A stretch of DNA of 9,456 nt from Euryarchaeota archaeon UBA175 (GCA_002497895.1 DAFD01000089.1:1-9456), one strand, 5' to 3'; shown: positions 1 to 6,817, counted from the first letter of the stretch. A program made the numbers and translations. Notes: a model not told the origin generated them from the sequence alone.

Positions 1-1
1 C

Positions 2-778
2 GCCAAGGCAGCCGGTCTGATTGCGGGCTGTAGCGCCGCCGACCGGCTCGTCTCTAGGCACTTTTCGGATTGCACCTTGGATTGGGTAGTTCGTGACGGT
101 GATTCCGTTGCGATTGGTGACTCTGTGCTGACTCTTTCGGGCCCTGCTGCTCAAGTCCTGCGCTGCGAGCGCATCATGCTGAATTTGCTGGGTCGGATGT
201 CGGGAATTGCAACTTTCACCGCTGATTGGGTCGGCTCGGCTGGCTCGATGGGTATTGCTTGTACGCGCAAAACCGAATGGGGGCTGCTCGACAAGTGGGC
301 GGTTCACATTGGCGGGGGTCTGACTCACCGCTTGTCGCGTGCTGATGCTTTGATGATCAAGGAGAATGATTTGGCAGCGCTCACGCCGGATGCTGAAGAT
401 GAGGCGAGCGCTGTCGCCGCAGCGGTGGCAGGAATTGACATGGATGCCGATGCAGCGTTTACTGTAGTCGAAGTTCGTGATGAGGCTCAGGCTGTGGCTG
501 CTGCTGGTGCCTGGGCTGAGGCTCAGGTTGATCGCAGCGGTTGCGAGCGAATTGTGCTACTGCTAGACAATATGGGCGCTAGTGGATGTGCGCAGGCCCA
601 TTCAATACTCGTCGCAGAGGACCTGCGATCTTGGTGTATACTCGAAGGCTCGGGCGGTGTGAGCCGTGCTGAGCTCGAAGATTGGGTGGCGAGCGGTGTT
701 GATTTGATTTCGACAAGCGCTCTCAACAGAGGTGTAGCTCCGCTCGACCTCTCAATGAGAGTGGAAGGAGGTGACTGA
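2..778 (+). CDS. nadC: Nicotinate-nucleotide pyrophosphorylase (quinolinate phosphoribosyltransferase), 5' end missing
   Basis: This enzyme converts quinolinate and PRPP to nicotinate mononucleotide, the step where de novo NAD synthesis joins the salvage route. The reading frame is open from base 2, so the gene starts upstream of the window; about 258 codons are present against roughly 280 in the family, so only the extreme N-terminus is missing. Family signatures appear in order: a DGD/GD barrel segment, ERIMLNLLGRMSGIAT, TRKT (substrate-binding Arg/Lys), GGGLTHR, the KEN lysine segment, LLDNMG, EGSGGVS, and a closing STSALNRGVAPLDLS. The usual K-D-N-H block reads K-E-N-D here, a mild variant; the lysine is kept. 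The stop codon directly abuts the next ATG, so the two genes are surely co-transcribed. Confidence is high from motif order; the true start is outside the window. Confidence 0.95.
   Translation, partial: AKAAGLIAGCSAADRLVSRHFSDCTLDWVVRDGDSVAIGDSVLTLSGPAAQVLRCERIMLNLLGRMSGIATFTADWVGSAGSMGIACTRKTEWGLLDKWAVHIGGGLTHRLSRADALMIKENDLAALTPDAEDEASAVAAAVAGIDMDADAAFTVVEVRDEAQAVAAAGAWAEAQVDRSGCERIVLLLDNMGASGCAQAHSILVAEDLRSWCILEGSGGVSRAELEDWVASGVDLISTSALNRGVAPLDLSMRVEGGD
767..774 (+). promoter_or_regulatory. Strong Shine-Dalgarno site inside the end of nadC
   Basis: GGAGGTGA matches the archaeal/bacterial 16S anti-SD consensus and ends 4 bases before the ATG at 779. It lies within the last codons of nadC, so the downstream gene can be translated from the same mRNA. 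Most other starts in this window lack so good a site. Confidence 0.7.
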
Positions 779-1564
779 ATGGGAGAGATTCCTGATTCAC
801 ACCCGCGCAAGGCATCTCTTCTCGCGCGCGCTAAACTTACCGAGGCATCCCTACAAGGGCTTCTTGCTGAATCTGCAATGATTGCTCATGGCCGCGGTGA
901 AGCCTTCGATTACCTTCTCGGCGAGCAAACCAGCGATTCAGCTCGAGCAGCAATTGGTGAATCGGCGGCTCGACTGCGAGCGGCCAAACACCCGATCATT
1001 TCACTCAACGGGAATACCACTGTCCTCGCAGGAGCCGATGCAATCAGGGCAGCAGCAATCCTTGGTTGCTCAGTCGAGGTGAACATCTACTATCGAACTC
1101 CTGAGCGAATGAGCAAACTGAACGAAACACTCGAAGGACTTCGCGAAGAAGTTGCTAACAACGCCCCTCCAGAAGGATGGATGGGTTCGCAGTGGCCCGA
1201 ATCGGTGCGTGCAGTGGAAATTCTTGGGGCAAAGGCAGATGGTCGAATCGCTGGCCTTGAAGGTCCACGCTCTCAATGTAGCTCACGTGGTATAGAAGCG
1301 GCTGATGCAGTACTGGTTCCCCTTGAAGACGGCGATAGATGTGAAGCCCTTATCGCCCTCGGCAAGCAAGTTATCGTCATTGATCTCAACCCTCTTTCGC
1401 GAACCGCACGTATGGCCCACGTTACAATCGTCGACGAAGTCAGTCGGGCGATGGCCGAACTATGCCGAGCCCTTGTTGCAGAACCCCAAGTAAGCGATTG
1501 GGATAACGAACAGGCTCTACGTGATGCCCTAGAAATCATGGGCGAGGCCTCAAAGCGAATTTGA
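779..1564 (+). CDS. 4-phosphopantoate--beta-alanine ligase (phosphopantothenate synthetase, archaeal DUF137 type)
   Basis: This archaeal enzyme joins 4-phosphopantoate and beta-alanine with ATP to give 4'-phosphopantothenate. With pantoate kinase it replaces the bacterial pantothenate synthetase/pantothenate kinase pair on the way to coenzyme A. The 261-residue protein is of normal family length and shows the signatures in order: IPDSHPRKASL near residue 4, IAHGRGEAFDYLLGE at 35-49, ISLNGN at 74-79, VEVNIYYRT at 99-107, an R-rich segment near 164-170, ADAVLVPLEDGDRCEAL at 176-191 and VIVIDLNPLSRTA at 198-210. The start is fixed by the strong GGAGGTGA site and by the N-terminal family motif. 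It directly follows nadC, giving a two-gene cofactor operon, and ends 9 bases from a convergent gene. The family is essentially archaeal, which is the main taxonomic marker here. Confidence 0.93.
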   Translation: MGEIPDSHPRKASLLARAKLTEASLQGLLAESAMIAHGRGEAFDYLLGEQTSDSARAAIGESAARLRAAKHPIISLNGNTTVLAGADAIRAAAILGCSVEVNIYYRTPERMSKLNETLEGLREEVANNAPPEGWMGSQWPESVRAVEILGAKADGRIAGLEGPRSQCSSRGIEAADAVLVPLEDGDRCEALIALGKQVIVIDLNPLSRTARMAHVTIVDEVSRAMAELCRALVAEPQVSDWDNEQALRDALEIMGEASKRI

Positions 1565-1573
1565 GAATCGCAT

Positions 1574-2764
1574 TCAAGCCATTGCGAACTGCTCGCGTAG
1601 CATCTTTTCACAGCGGTCTGCAATGGCTTGCCCGACCTCGGAAGTACTAGCGCTTCCACCGAGGTCGTAAGTCATACATCCGCTCTCTTCGAAATGCTGT
1701 TGGATTGCAGTTTGAAGAATATCAGCACACATATCGAGGTTCTCGTCCTCATTGCGGTATGCGAGGGCTTCGAACATCAACTGAACAGATTGCAAAGTCG
1801 CAATCGGATTCACAACGTTGAGTCCGGCATACTTTGGTGACGAGCCGTGTACCGGCTCGAAGAGCATGTGCTTCGGGCCAAGATTGGCGCTAGCTGCCAT
1901 TCCCATTCCACCCTGTAGGACGCTGGCAAGGTCTGTTGCGATATCACCGAACATGTTGGGGAGGACGACGACGTCGAGGTTTTCTGGACTCCTCATCAGC
2001 CACATTGTGAATGCATCGATATAGGCCTTATTGGTGCTAATATCGGGGTTTTCCTCAGAAATTTCATCGAAAATACTGCGGAATAATCGGCACCCACGCG
2101 TAACGTTCGACTTGTCCACACAAGTCACCGTCTGCGGGGCACCCATCTTGCGTTGGCGATGGCGGGCGAAGTCGAATGCGAACTTGATTACCCGCTCGCT
2201 TCCCTTCCTTGAAATTGGGCGCGGGTCCCATGCAACCTCGCCATCGAGCCCAGGGAATTCATCGATTACGATGGGGTCATCCTTCCCTCCCTTCGCTTTC
2301 TGCTCCATTCTGCGAAGAAGTGAGTGGTAGAGGCCTTCTGTATTCTCACGGATCATCACCATATCGACGAGATCCGGATTCCAGATTTGCTGGTGGATTC
2401 CGTGAATCTTGTGCGGGACTCCTTTGTAGAGCTTGACTGGACGGACGTTGGCGAATAGCTTCAGTCCACTGCGAAGGCCCAGAATTGTTTGGCCGCCAGC
2501 CATGTCTCCATTCGGAAGGCGGGCGTCGGGCCAGCCTATTGCGCCGAGGAGAATTGCATCAGAATTGTCTCGGCAATGCTCGAATGAACCGGCTGGCCAC
2601 TCTTCGCCTGTTTCGAGATAATACTGGCCTCCGCAAGGAATTTCGGTGATATCAAAGGAAGATGGGCTGTTCTCTTCAAAGACAGCGATGACTCGTAGAG
2701 CCTCCGCGATGACTTCTCGCCCAGTTCCGTCTCCGGGCAGCACTGTGAGGCGATAGGCTGTCAT
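1574..2764 (-). CDS. Isocitrate/isopropylmalate dehydrogenase-family protein (decarboxylating 2-hydroxyacid dehydrogenase), substrate unresolved
   Basis: NAD(P)-dependent, metal-dependent oxidative decarboxylase. From the preferred start at 2764 (396 residues) it shows the nucleotide motif LPGDGTG at 9-15, LRSGLKLFANVRP at 97-109 with the paired substrate arginines R98 and R108, RENTEGLY at 139-146, VDKSNV with catalytic K218, metal aspartates D250, D274 and D278 in the YIDA and NMFGDIATD segments, and EPVHGSSPKYAG at 303-314. The LFANVRP context and C-terminal DLGGSASTSEVG resemble isopropylmalate dehydrogenase, but the coenzyme loop KYAG with a later Val resembles NADP-isocitrate dehydrogenase, and the substrate helix lacks the IDH Ser/Asn pair and the IPMDH Glu. 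Substrate is therefore left open (isocitrate, 3-isopropylmalate, homoisocitrate or tartrate-like). An upstream in-frame ATG at 2788 would add 8 residues; 2764 starts right before the beta-strand and has AGGTG about 10 bases upstream. Confidence 0.9.
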   Translation of the reverse strand: MTAYRLTVLPGDGTGREVIAEALRVIAVFEENSPSSFDITEIPCGGQYYLETGEEWPAGSFEHCRDNSDAILLGAIGWPDARLPNGDMAGGQTILGLRSGLKLFANVRPVKLYKGVPHKIHGIHQQIWNPDLVDMVMIRENTEGLYHSLLRRMEQKAKGGKDDPIVIDEFPGLDGEVAWDPRPISRKGSERVIKFAFDFARHRQRKMGAPQTVTCVDKSNVTRGCRLFRSIFDEISEENPDISTNKAYIDAFTMWLMRSPENLDVVVLPNMFGDIATDLASVLQGGMGMAASANLGPKHMLFEPVHGSSPKYAGLNVVNPIATLQSVQLMFEALAYRNEDENLDMCADILQTAIQQHFEESGCMTYDLGGSASTSEVGQAIADRCEKMLREQFAMA

Positions 2765-2834
2765 CGAGTCGCGGCACCTACTCATCATTCATCAATCCGA
2801 CCCATCTATTCCTTCAATGGGAGAATCGAATCTC

Positions 2835-2874
2835 TCGCCTGCGTGTAAGAGAATTTGCACCCCCTCGCAGGCGA
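2835..2874. repeat. Perfect 9-bp inverted repeat in a divergent promoter region
   Basis: TCGCCTGCG at 2835-2843 and its exact reverse complement CGCAGGCGA at 2866-2874 are separated by 22 bases, so the half-site centres are 31 bp apart, about three DNA turns. It lies between the divergent dehydrogenase and the coiled-coil/methyltransferase pair. The spacing suits a protein-bound operator better than an RNA hairpin. The function is inferred. Confidence 0.55.
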
Positions 2875-2882
2875 TATTTCAT
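2873..2882 (+). promoter_or_regulatory. Possible TATA-like element for the 2909-5568 gene pair
   Basis: The AT-rich stretch GATATTTCAT lies about 30 bases before the ATG at 2909, at a distance that would suit an archaeal TATA box for a short-leader or leaderless transcript. It abuts the right half of the 9-bp inverted repeat, so a bound regulator could compete with TBP/TFB. No strong Shine-Dalgarno precedes the ATG. This is weak, position-based evidence. Confidence 0.3.
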
Positions 2883-2908
2883 AGACGGTCAATGCGAACA
2901 AGAAAGAC

Positions 2909-3520
2909 ATGGACCGGTCGGGAGACGACGGGAGCGAATCTCCACGCATAGATGTGAAGACGTTGCCAGATTCAGTCGCGCGCCTTTGGGAGACGATGCT
3001 GCGGCTCGATCCTTCATGGGATTTAGCGCGCTGGCTAGACGAGAGAGCTGAGGAAGAATTGGAGCTTGTAGAGTCTCATCTTGGGCGTGAGCGCATGCGT
3101 CTAGAACAGAGACTGCATCGAATCGAGACTTTGGTCAAGCGGCTCAAGAGGCAGCGAGAAGTAACTGATCGAGGCCTGATGAATGATCCCCTGCAGAAGA
3201 ATCTCTTCGATGTCTTCGATGGGCCAGCCACCCCATCGGATGAGATGTATGAGGTGGACGAAGCTGATGAGCCCGTGGTCTCGGGTGGAATACTCGGAGT
3301 CGAGGATGACCCTCTGCTGGCGATTGTTGCTGAACACATCCTCGGAACAATTGAAGTGGCCTCGCTGCAAAAGGCGGCGGCTGTCCATTTCGATGAGCTT
3401 ATCGGGGCACTGAGTCCCATGGGAATCTCTGTTGATGAGGTCGATGAGGCGATTGCACACCTCTTACAACATCGTATAATTATCGAGTTAGAACAGGATT
3501 TATTTGGTCTGAACTCGTAA
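2909..3520 (+). CDS. Uncharacterised coiled-coil protein paired with a DNA methyltransferase
   Basis: I do not recognise a family. The 203-residue acidic, soluble protein has no signal peptide or membrane segment. Residues 18-43 are amphipathic (with PSWDLARWLDE); 44-86 form a heptad-like, highly charged coiled coil that turns basic at its end (VKRLKRQRE). A short NDPLQKNLFDVFD segment at 92-104 is followed by an acidic linker (about 109-135). The C-terminal 70 residues alternate helices and a final beta-like hairpin (HRIIIELEQDLFG), compatible with a winged-helix fold. It lies 14 bases upstream of the methyltransferase on the same strand, so it is probably co-transcribed and may be a DNA-binding, dimerising or regulatory partner. 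That role is inferred from context only; the ORF itself is well supported by its length, its co-directional fit with the next gene and coherent composition. Confidence 0.75.
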   Translation: MDRSGDDGSESPRIDVKTLPDSVARLWETMLRLDPSWDLARWLDERAEEELELVESHLGRERMRLEQRLHRIETLVKRLKRQREVTDRGLMNDPLQKNLFDVFDGPATPSDEMYEVDEADEPVVSGGILGVEDDPLLAIVAEHILGTIEVASLQKAAAVHFDELIGALSPMGISVDEVDEAIAHLLQHRIIIELEQDLFGLNS

Positions 3521-3534
3521 TTTTTCCCTCGAAA

Positions 3535-5568
3535 GTGAGGTTGGAAGCAACCGTTCCCTTCAAAGAAGAGACCCCTGTCGGCAGTCGCGTCGATATCATG
3601 GTAAGCGACGCATCGGGATGGTACGCACGACTTGATAGGTCGTGCGAGAATAGAATCGAACAACTCGACTCGTGGCTTGATGCCTGGGAAGAGTCGATTC
3701 GGCACAATATCCCTATCGCAGCCACAATGCCCAGCGATTGGCCCACACTGCCTGCTGGGCTACTCTCGAATCCAGGAGCGGTTCTCGACCATATGCTGGC
3801 GCGCTACGATGCTGAAATTGATGGTCGCTCGCCTCGCGGTGCTTACGCAACTCCCGCCCGCTTCGCGGATGCAATGCTCGCCGATGAGCTCGGTGAGCGA
3901 GGTGCCGGAGTATCAACTCAGATGCCAACGGACATTTCGCTGGCCGCTCTACCTCCTGGCTTCCGCGCCTTTGCCGCTCAAATGAACGAGGCAAACTCAC
4001 CCGAACTCGACGATGATTTGGATGAGGCGGTGCTGGCTGGAGAGAAGACCGCCTCTGGAATCCCACTTCCCTTTGCCGACCCAGCAGTCGGAGCCGGCCT
4101 CTTCCCCGAGCGCGTACTGAAGGTTCACTCCGAGCGAATCGATGGAATGTCGGACTCGGCTCGAAAGGAGGATACAATTCGACTCCTCTCAAACATGCAA
4201 CTTCTCGATATCTCTGAGATCGCCGTGAGCTGTACTCGTCGGCGTCTCTTACTGGTTCTAGCCAAATCGGGTCTCGTCGACCTCGATGGGCCTGGTGACG
4301 ATTCGCGCATCGCCCGCGAGGAAGCGGAGATTCTACTCGATTCCAGCGTCCAGCATGGTGATGCACTGCGCGGCATCTGGCCTTGGAATGATGAGCCGCG
4401 CCTACTAATTTGCAATCCTCCTTGGTTGCGCATCAAGGATAGGTTTCGAGGTCATCCTGATGGTAGCAGTCTGCGTAAGGAATTGTCTCGAGAGTTGCGC
4501 AGTATCACAGAGGATGATGGTCGGCTACGATTCAGCACCCTTCTTGGTAATGTGAACCTCTACCGCCTATTCCTCGAGCGTTCCTTACAACTCGTCAGCG
4601 AAGGAGGTCGAGTTCGTATGATTGTACCCGATTCACTGTTGCGCGAGAAGAGTAGCGTACCTCTTCGAAAGCTCATCGTCGAGCGGAACGAATGGGACTC
4701 AGCTTGGTCATTCCCTGAGAGTCAGAGGGTTTTCCCTGGGGTCTCGCAGGGTGTTCTTGTCATCGGCATCACCGTTGGGGGAGAAACTTCTGCTCTGAGG
4801 AGCTGGGGTCCTTTGGAGAGCAGCGATGTTCTACCTTCGACTGGACTCGACCCAAAATCACCGGAACTCGTCCTTGAGCGCGAAATTTGGTCGGTCTGGA
4901 CCGATATGAATTGGGCTGTCCCGAGAATGCCGCGCGCTGAACATGAGCGCCGCTCGGTTCTGAAGGCGATTTCGCAACTCGCTGAACTGCCTCGCCTATC
5001 TGAGGAACATAATTGGCTCAACCCGAGTGGCGAACCAATCCGTGTTCGCGTCGGAGAAATTGACCAAACTACGTGGTCGTCTGACATCCGTGATTGGAAC
5101 CCTCGCTCTCGTGGCACACCATTCATCCGCGGAATCCACTTCAACCTCGATGGAAGCAAGGTCTCAATCAACCACCCTGGATACAACTCCTCGATCCCAA
5201 GGGACTCACTCGAGCGGTCGCAGGCTCTGTGGAAGGGGCCTATCGAGTCGCGCGGAGTAAGTCGGATTGCTTGCCAGGCCATCGTTAACGCTCAGCAAAA
5301 CCGCCGACTGCGTTGGGTCGTCGTACCCCCAGACTGTGTTCTAGGGAATTCGGTGAATTTCCTCGAGTTGCCAGAGGCTGTTCTAGACAGTCTCGCAGAG
5401 CAGTATGGAACTCTCGATGATGGTCTGCTCTGGCTTGCTGAGCACCTAAACTCAGACAAACTCAATCTCTGGTCACGTGCCTGGGCGGCGAATAATAACG
5501 TCAACAATTACGAGATCGAAAACCTACCCTTCCCACCCCCAGTCAGCCTCGCTGCTATTCAACTGTGA
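3535..5568 (+). CDS. Eco57I-like N6-adenine DNA methyltransferase
   Basis: Predicted S-adenosylmethionine-dependent DNA adenine methylase. In 677 residues the gamma-class motif order is visible: motif X-like RGAYATPARFADAML at 101-114, motif I DPAVGAGLF at 182-190 (SAM binding), a motif II/III-like LLDISEIAVSCTRRRL segment at 223-238, catalytic motif IV NPPW at 294-297, and a later SEGGRVRMIVPDSLLREKS segment at 355-373. The remaining 300 residues should hold target recognition; the end (ANNNVNNYEIENLPFPPP) resembles the closing segment of Eco57I-type recognition domains. The N-terminal 100 residues have no visible PD-(D/E)xK nuclease, and 80 residues separate motifs X and I, including an acidic SPELDDDLDEAV loop. 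The GTG at 3535 gives a 14-base gap; an ATG at 3598 is an alternative, and neither has a clear ribosome site. Whether it is an orphan or part of a restriction system is unresolved. Confidence 0.88.
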   Translation: MRLEATVPFKEETPVGSRVDIMVSDASGWYARLDRSCENRIEQLDSWLDAWEESIRHNIPIAATMPSDWPTLPAGLLSNPGAVLDHMLARYDAEIDGRSPRGAYATPARFADAMLADELGERGAGVSTQMPTDISLAALPPGFRAFAAQMNEANSPELDDDLDEAVLAGEKTASGIPLPFADPAVGAGLFPERVLKVHSERIDGMSDSARKEDTIRLLSNMQLLDISEIAVSCTRRRLLLVLAKSGLVDLDGPGDDSRIAREEAEILLDSSVQHGDALRGIWPWNDEPRLLICNPPWLRIKDRFRGHPDGSSLRKELSRELRSITEDDGRLRFSTLLGNVNLYRLFLERSLQLVSEGGRVRMIVPDSLLREKSSVPLRKLIVERNEWDSAWSFPESQRVFPGVSQGVLVIGITVGGETSALRSWGPLESSDVLPSTGLDPKSPELVLEREIWSVWTDMNWAVPRMPRAEHERRSVLKAISQLAELPRLSEEHNWLNPSGEPIRVRVGEIDQTTWSSDIRDWNPRSRGTPFIRGIHFNLDGSKVSINHPGYNSSIPRDSLERSQALWKGPIESRGVSRIACQAIVNAQQNRRLRWVVVPPDCVLGNSVNFLELPEAVLDSLAEQYGTLDDGLLWLAEHLNSDKLNLWSRAWAANNNVNNYEIENLPFPPPVSLAAIQL

Positions 5569-5573
5569 CCGGG

Positions 5574-5595
5574 GTCGAATCCTTCTCGGATTGAC
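5574..5595 (+). terminator. Possible stem-loop after the methyltransferase gene
   Basis: AATCC (5578-5582) pairs with GGATT (5588-5592) around a TTCTC loop, and GTC/GAC extends the stem past one bulged G. It starts 6 bases after the stop codon. There is no long T run, although AATTACTTTCG follows, so a terminator or mRNA 3'-end role is only suggestive. Confidence 0.3.
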
Positions 5596-5661
5596 AATTA
5601 CTTTCGATGTCGTCTGATTTTCGCTTTGTGTCGGTGAAGTGGAAATTTGGAGGATGAAGTC

Positions 5662-5677
5662 CGGAAATTCATTTCCG
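5662..5677. repeat. 16-bp palindrome, operator-like
   Basis: CGGAAAT and ATTTCCG are exact reverse complements around a 2-base centre (TC). A partial copy of the left half lies 20 bases upstream as TGAAGTGGAAATT (5635-5647), against TGAAGTCCGGAAATT (5655-5669). Repeated half-sites about two helical turns apart upstream of a promoter are typical of transcription factor sites; the cognate factor is unknown. Confidence 0.45.
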
Positions 5678-5721
5678 TCGAACGGAGCAATTGACCCTTT
5701 TAGACCAAATTGATTATTACG

Positions 5722-5761
5722 AGCGCTTCGCGTACGCAGGGCGTACCATCGCGTTAGCGTT
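5722..5761 (+). repeat. Imperfect GC-rich hairpin upstream of the THEP1 gene
   Basis: The core is GTACGC (5732-5737), loop AGG, GCGTAC (5741-5746). It is extended by CGC/GCG (5729-5731 with 5751-5753, past a 4-base 3' bulge) and, after a TT/TTA internal loop, by AGCGC with GCGTT (5722-5726 with 5757-5761, one G-U pair). It ends 18 bases before the ATG at 5780. It could be a 5'-UTR structure or a DNA operator, depending on where transcription begins. Confidence 0.4.
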
Positions 5762-5779
5762 TGTCAGATAGGCGAGATT

Positions 5780-6364
5780 ATGGGAATTCATCCAAAAATA
5801 GGCATTACTGGCCTTCCGAGGGCTGGCAAGTCTGCGGTTCTCGAAAAAGTTGTCAATATGCTAAGCGATGAGCGACGTCAAGAGAAGCGCTCTCGCAGAG
5901 ATGACACCGCAGGAAATCCGATCGTTGGTGGGATGAAAACGCGCACAATTCTCGAAGATGGTCAACGCGTTGGGTTCGAATGTGTAGATATCATTACTGG
6001 AGATTCCGCAGTCATGGCACATCGAGACATAGACTCTCGAACTCGAATTCTGGGATACGGTATCAACCCCGAAGCATTAGACGAAATCGGAGTCGCCGCC
6101 ATTCAACGAACAATCGAGGAGTGTGAAATCCTCGTAATCGATGAAATCGGCAAGTATTCTGTCGAGAGCGAGGCCTTTGTCAAGGCTGTTCGTGAAGGCC
6201 TCGACAGAGATATGCCGACGATTTTGACCCTTCACAAGAAGAGTCGGCATCCGCTGCTTCAGGACATTCGTCGCCGTGATGATGCACGTATCCTCGAAGT
6301 GACTCCTGTCAATCGCGCGCTTCTGCCATACAAGATTCACAAGTTGGTCCGCGAGACTTACTGA
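5780..6364 (+). CDS. THEP1-family nucleoside-triphosphatase
   Basis: P-loop NTPase of the THEP1 (NTPase_1) family, whose members hydrolyse nucleoside triphosphates; the cellular role is not settled. The 194-residue protein has Walker A GLPRAGKS at 11-18, the family's VGG-x-K-T strand at about 49-54, GQRVGFECVDIITGD at 61-75, GYGINPEAL at 92-100, Walker B ILVIDEIGKYSVESEAF at 117-133 (D121, E122), a LHKKSRHPLLQDI segment at 151-163, and the closing EVTPVNRALLP at 173-183. Compared with typical members, the link between helix 1 and the VGG strand is longer and strongly basic (residues 31-41, RRQEKRSRRDD). The start is chosen for the usual short lead before the P-loop. It heads a same-strand run with a membrane protein, gcvH and the RNase H gene. 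Confidence 0.9.
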   Translation: MGIHPKIGITGLPRAGKSAVLEKVVNMLSDERRQEKRSRRDDTAGNPIVGGMKTRTILEDGQRVGFECVDIITGDSAVMAHRDIDSRTRILGYGINPEALDEIGVAAIQRTIEECEILVIDEIGKYSVESEAFVKAVREGLDRDMPTILTLHKKSRHPLLQDIRRRDDARILEVTPVNRALLPYKIHKLVRETY

Positions 6365-6426
6365 CACTGAACAGCGCGGACAGCAAAGGCGAGGCATTCA
6401 TCCGCTTCGGGCTGCTCTGAGTATCG

Positions 6427-6810
6427 ATGGAATCCCCCGCGGCCCGCCTCGAGCGCGTGCTAATCGGCATCACTATCCCCGCCGCATTCCTAAGCGCGCT
6501 CGCCCTTTCAGAGGGTAGAATCGAGGTGCTCGGCTGCACCAGCAGCTCTTGTGCAAGCATCACTGATGCCGCACTCATCCTGCCTATCGTCGTACTCATC
6601 TGCCTAGCAGGACTCCTCATTCTCCGCGTCTCGCGCGGACGAGAGCACGGCGAAGCACCCCTCGACCGCTGGTTCAGCCGCGAACCAGAGTCAGTGATGC
6701 GGCAACGCCTCGAAGAAGAGCGATTCGATGCTGACGATGAAGGCATGAGTTCACGTTGGGCCCATCTTGAAAAGAAAAATCTCGAGGAGAGGTACGGCGA
6801 GGAAGAATGA
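6427..6810 (+). CDS. Small two-TM membrane protein with a charged cytoplasmic tail
   Basis: No family recognised. In 127 residues there are two hydrophobic segments, about 10-28 and 46-67, joined by a short loop carrying two cysteines (C37 and C42, in GCTSSSC) that would face outside and could form a disulfide. The RVSRGR cluster right after the second segment places the C-terminus inside by the positive-inside rule. The 60-residue tail is highly charged and helical (RQRLEEERF, HLEKKNLEERYGEEE). It lies 62 bases downstream of the THEP1 gene and 78 bases upstream of the gcvH ATG on the same strand. The small-subunit or accessory role of such proteins cannot be guessed from this sequence. Confidence 0.75.
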   Translation: MESPAARLERVLIGITIPAAFLSALALSEGRIEVLGCTSSSCASITDAALILPIVVLICLAGLLILRVSRGREHGEAPLDRWFSREPESVMRQRLEEERFDADDEGMSSRWAHLEKKNLEERYGEEE

Positions 6811-6817
6811 GGTGGTT

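Larger units (their letters stand above)
5569..5779 (+). other. 211-bp intergenic region with several dyads
   Basis: No coding frame is convincing here. The stretch is visibly more AT-rich than the genes around it in its middle part (about 5590-5720). It contains a stem at 5574-5595 just after the methyltransferase stop, a tight palindrome at 5662-5677, a near-direct repeat TGAAGT-(CC)-GGAAATT at 5635-5647 and 5655-5669, and an extended GC-rich imperfect hairpin at 5722-5761 just before the THEP1 gene. It probably contains the end of one transcript and the promoter of the next. Confidence 0.6.

Noticed and set aside
1565..1573. Terminator between the convergent CoA-ligase and dehydrogenase genes
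   Set aside because: The gap is 9 bases, with no T run or stem that can be separated from coding sequence.
1273..1659. 128-codon minus-strand frame overlapping the CoA-ligase and dehydrogenase genes
   Set aside because: It overlaps conserved motifs of two real genes and its Arg/Ser-rich product has no domain features; a shadow frame.
3535..3837. Nuclease domain at the methyltransferase N-terminus (type IIG restriction enzyme)
   Set aside because: Only about 100 residues precede motif X and no D...(D/E)xK pattern was found in them, so a single-chain restriction enzyme is not supported.
3713..4366. 217-codon open frame on the minus strand inside the methyltransferase gene
   Set aside because: It is antisense to clear methyltransferase motifs, its product is Arg/Pro/Ser-rich without any fold signature, and other antisense frames of the same kind occur (3076-3705, 4722-5282).
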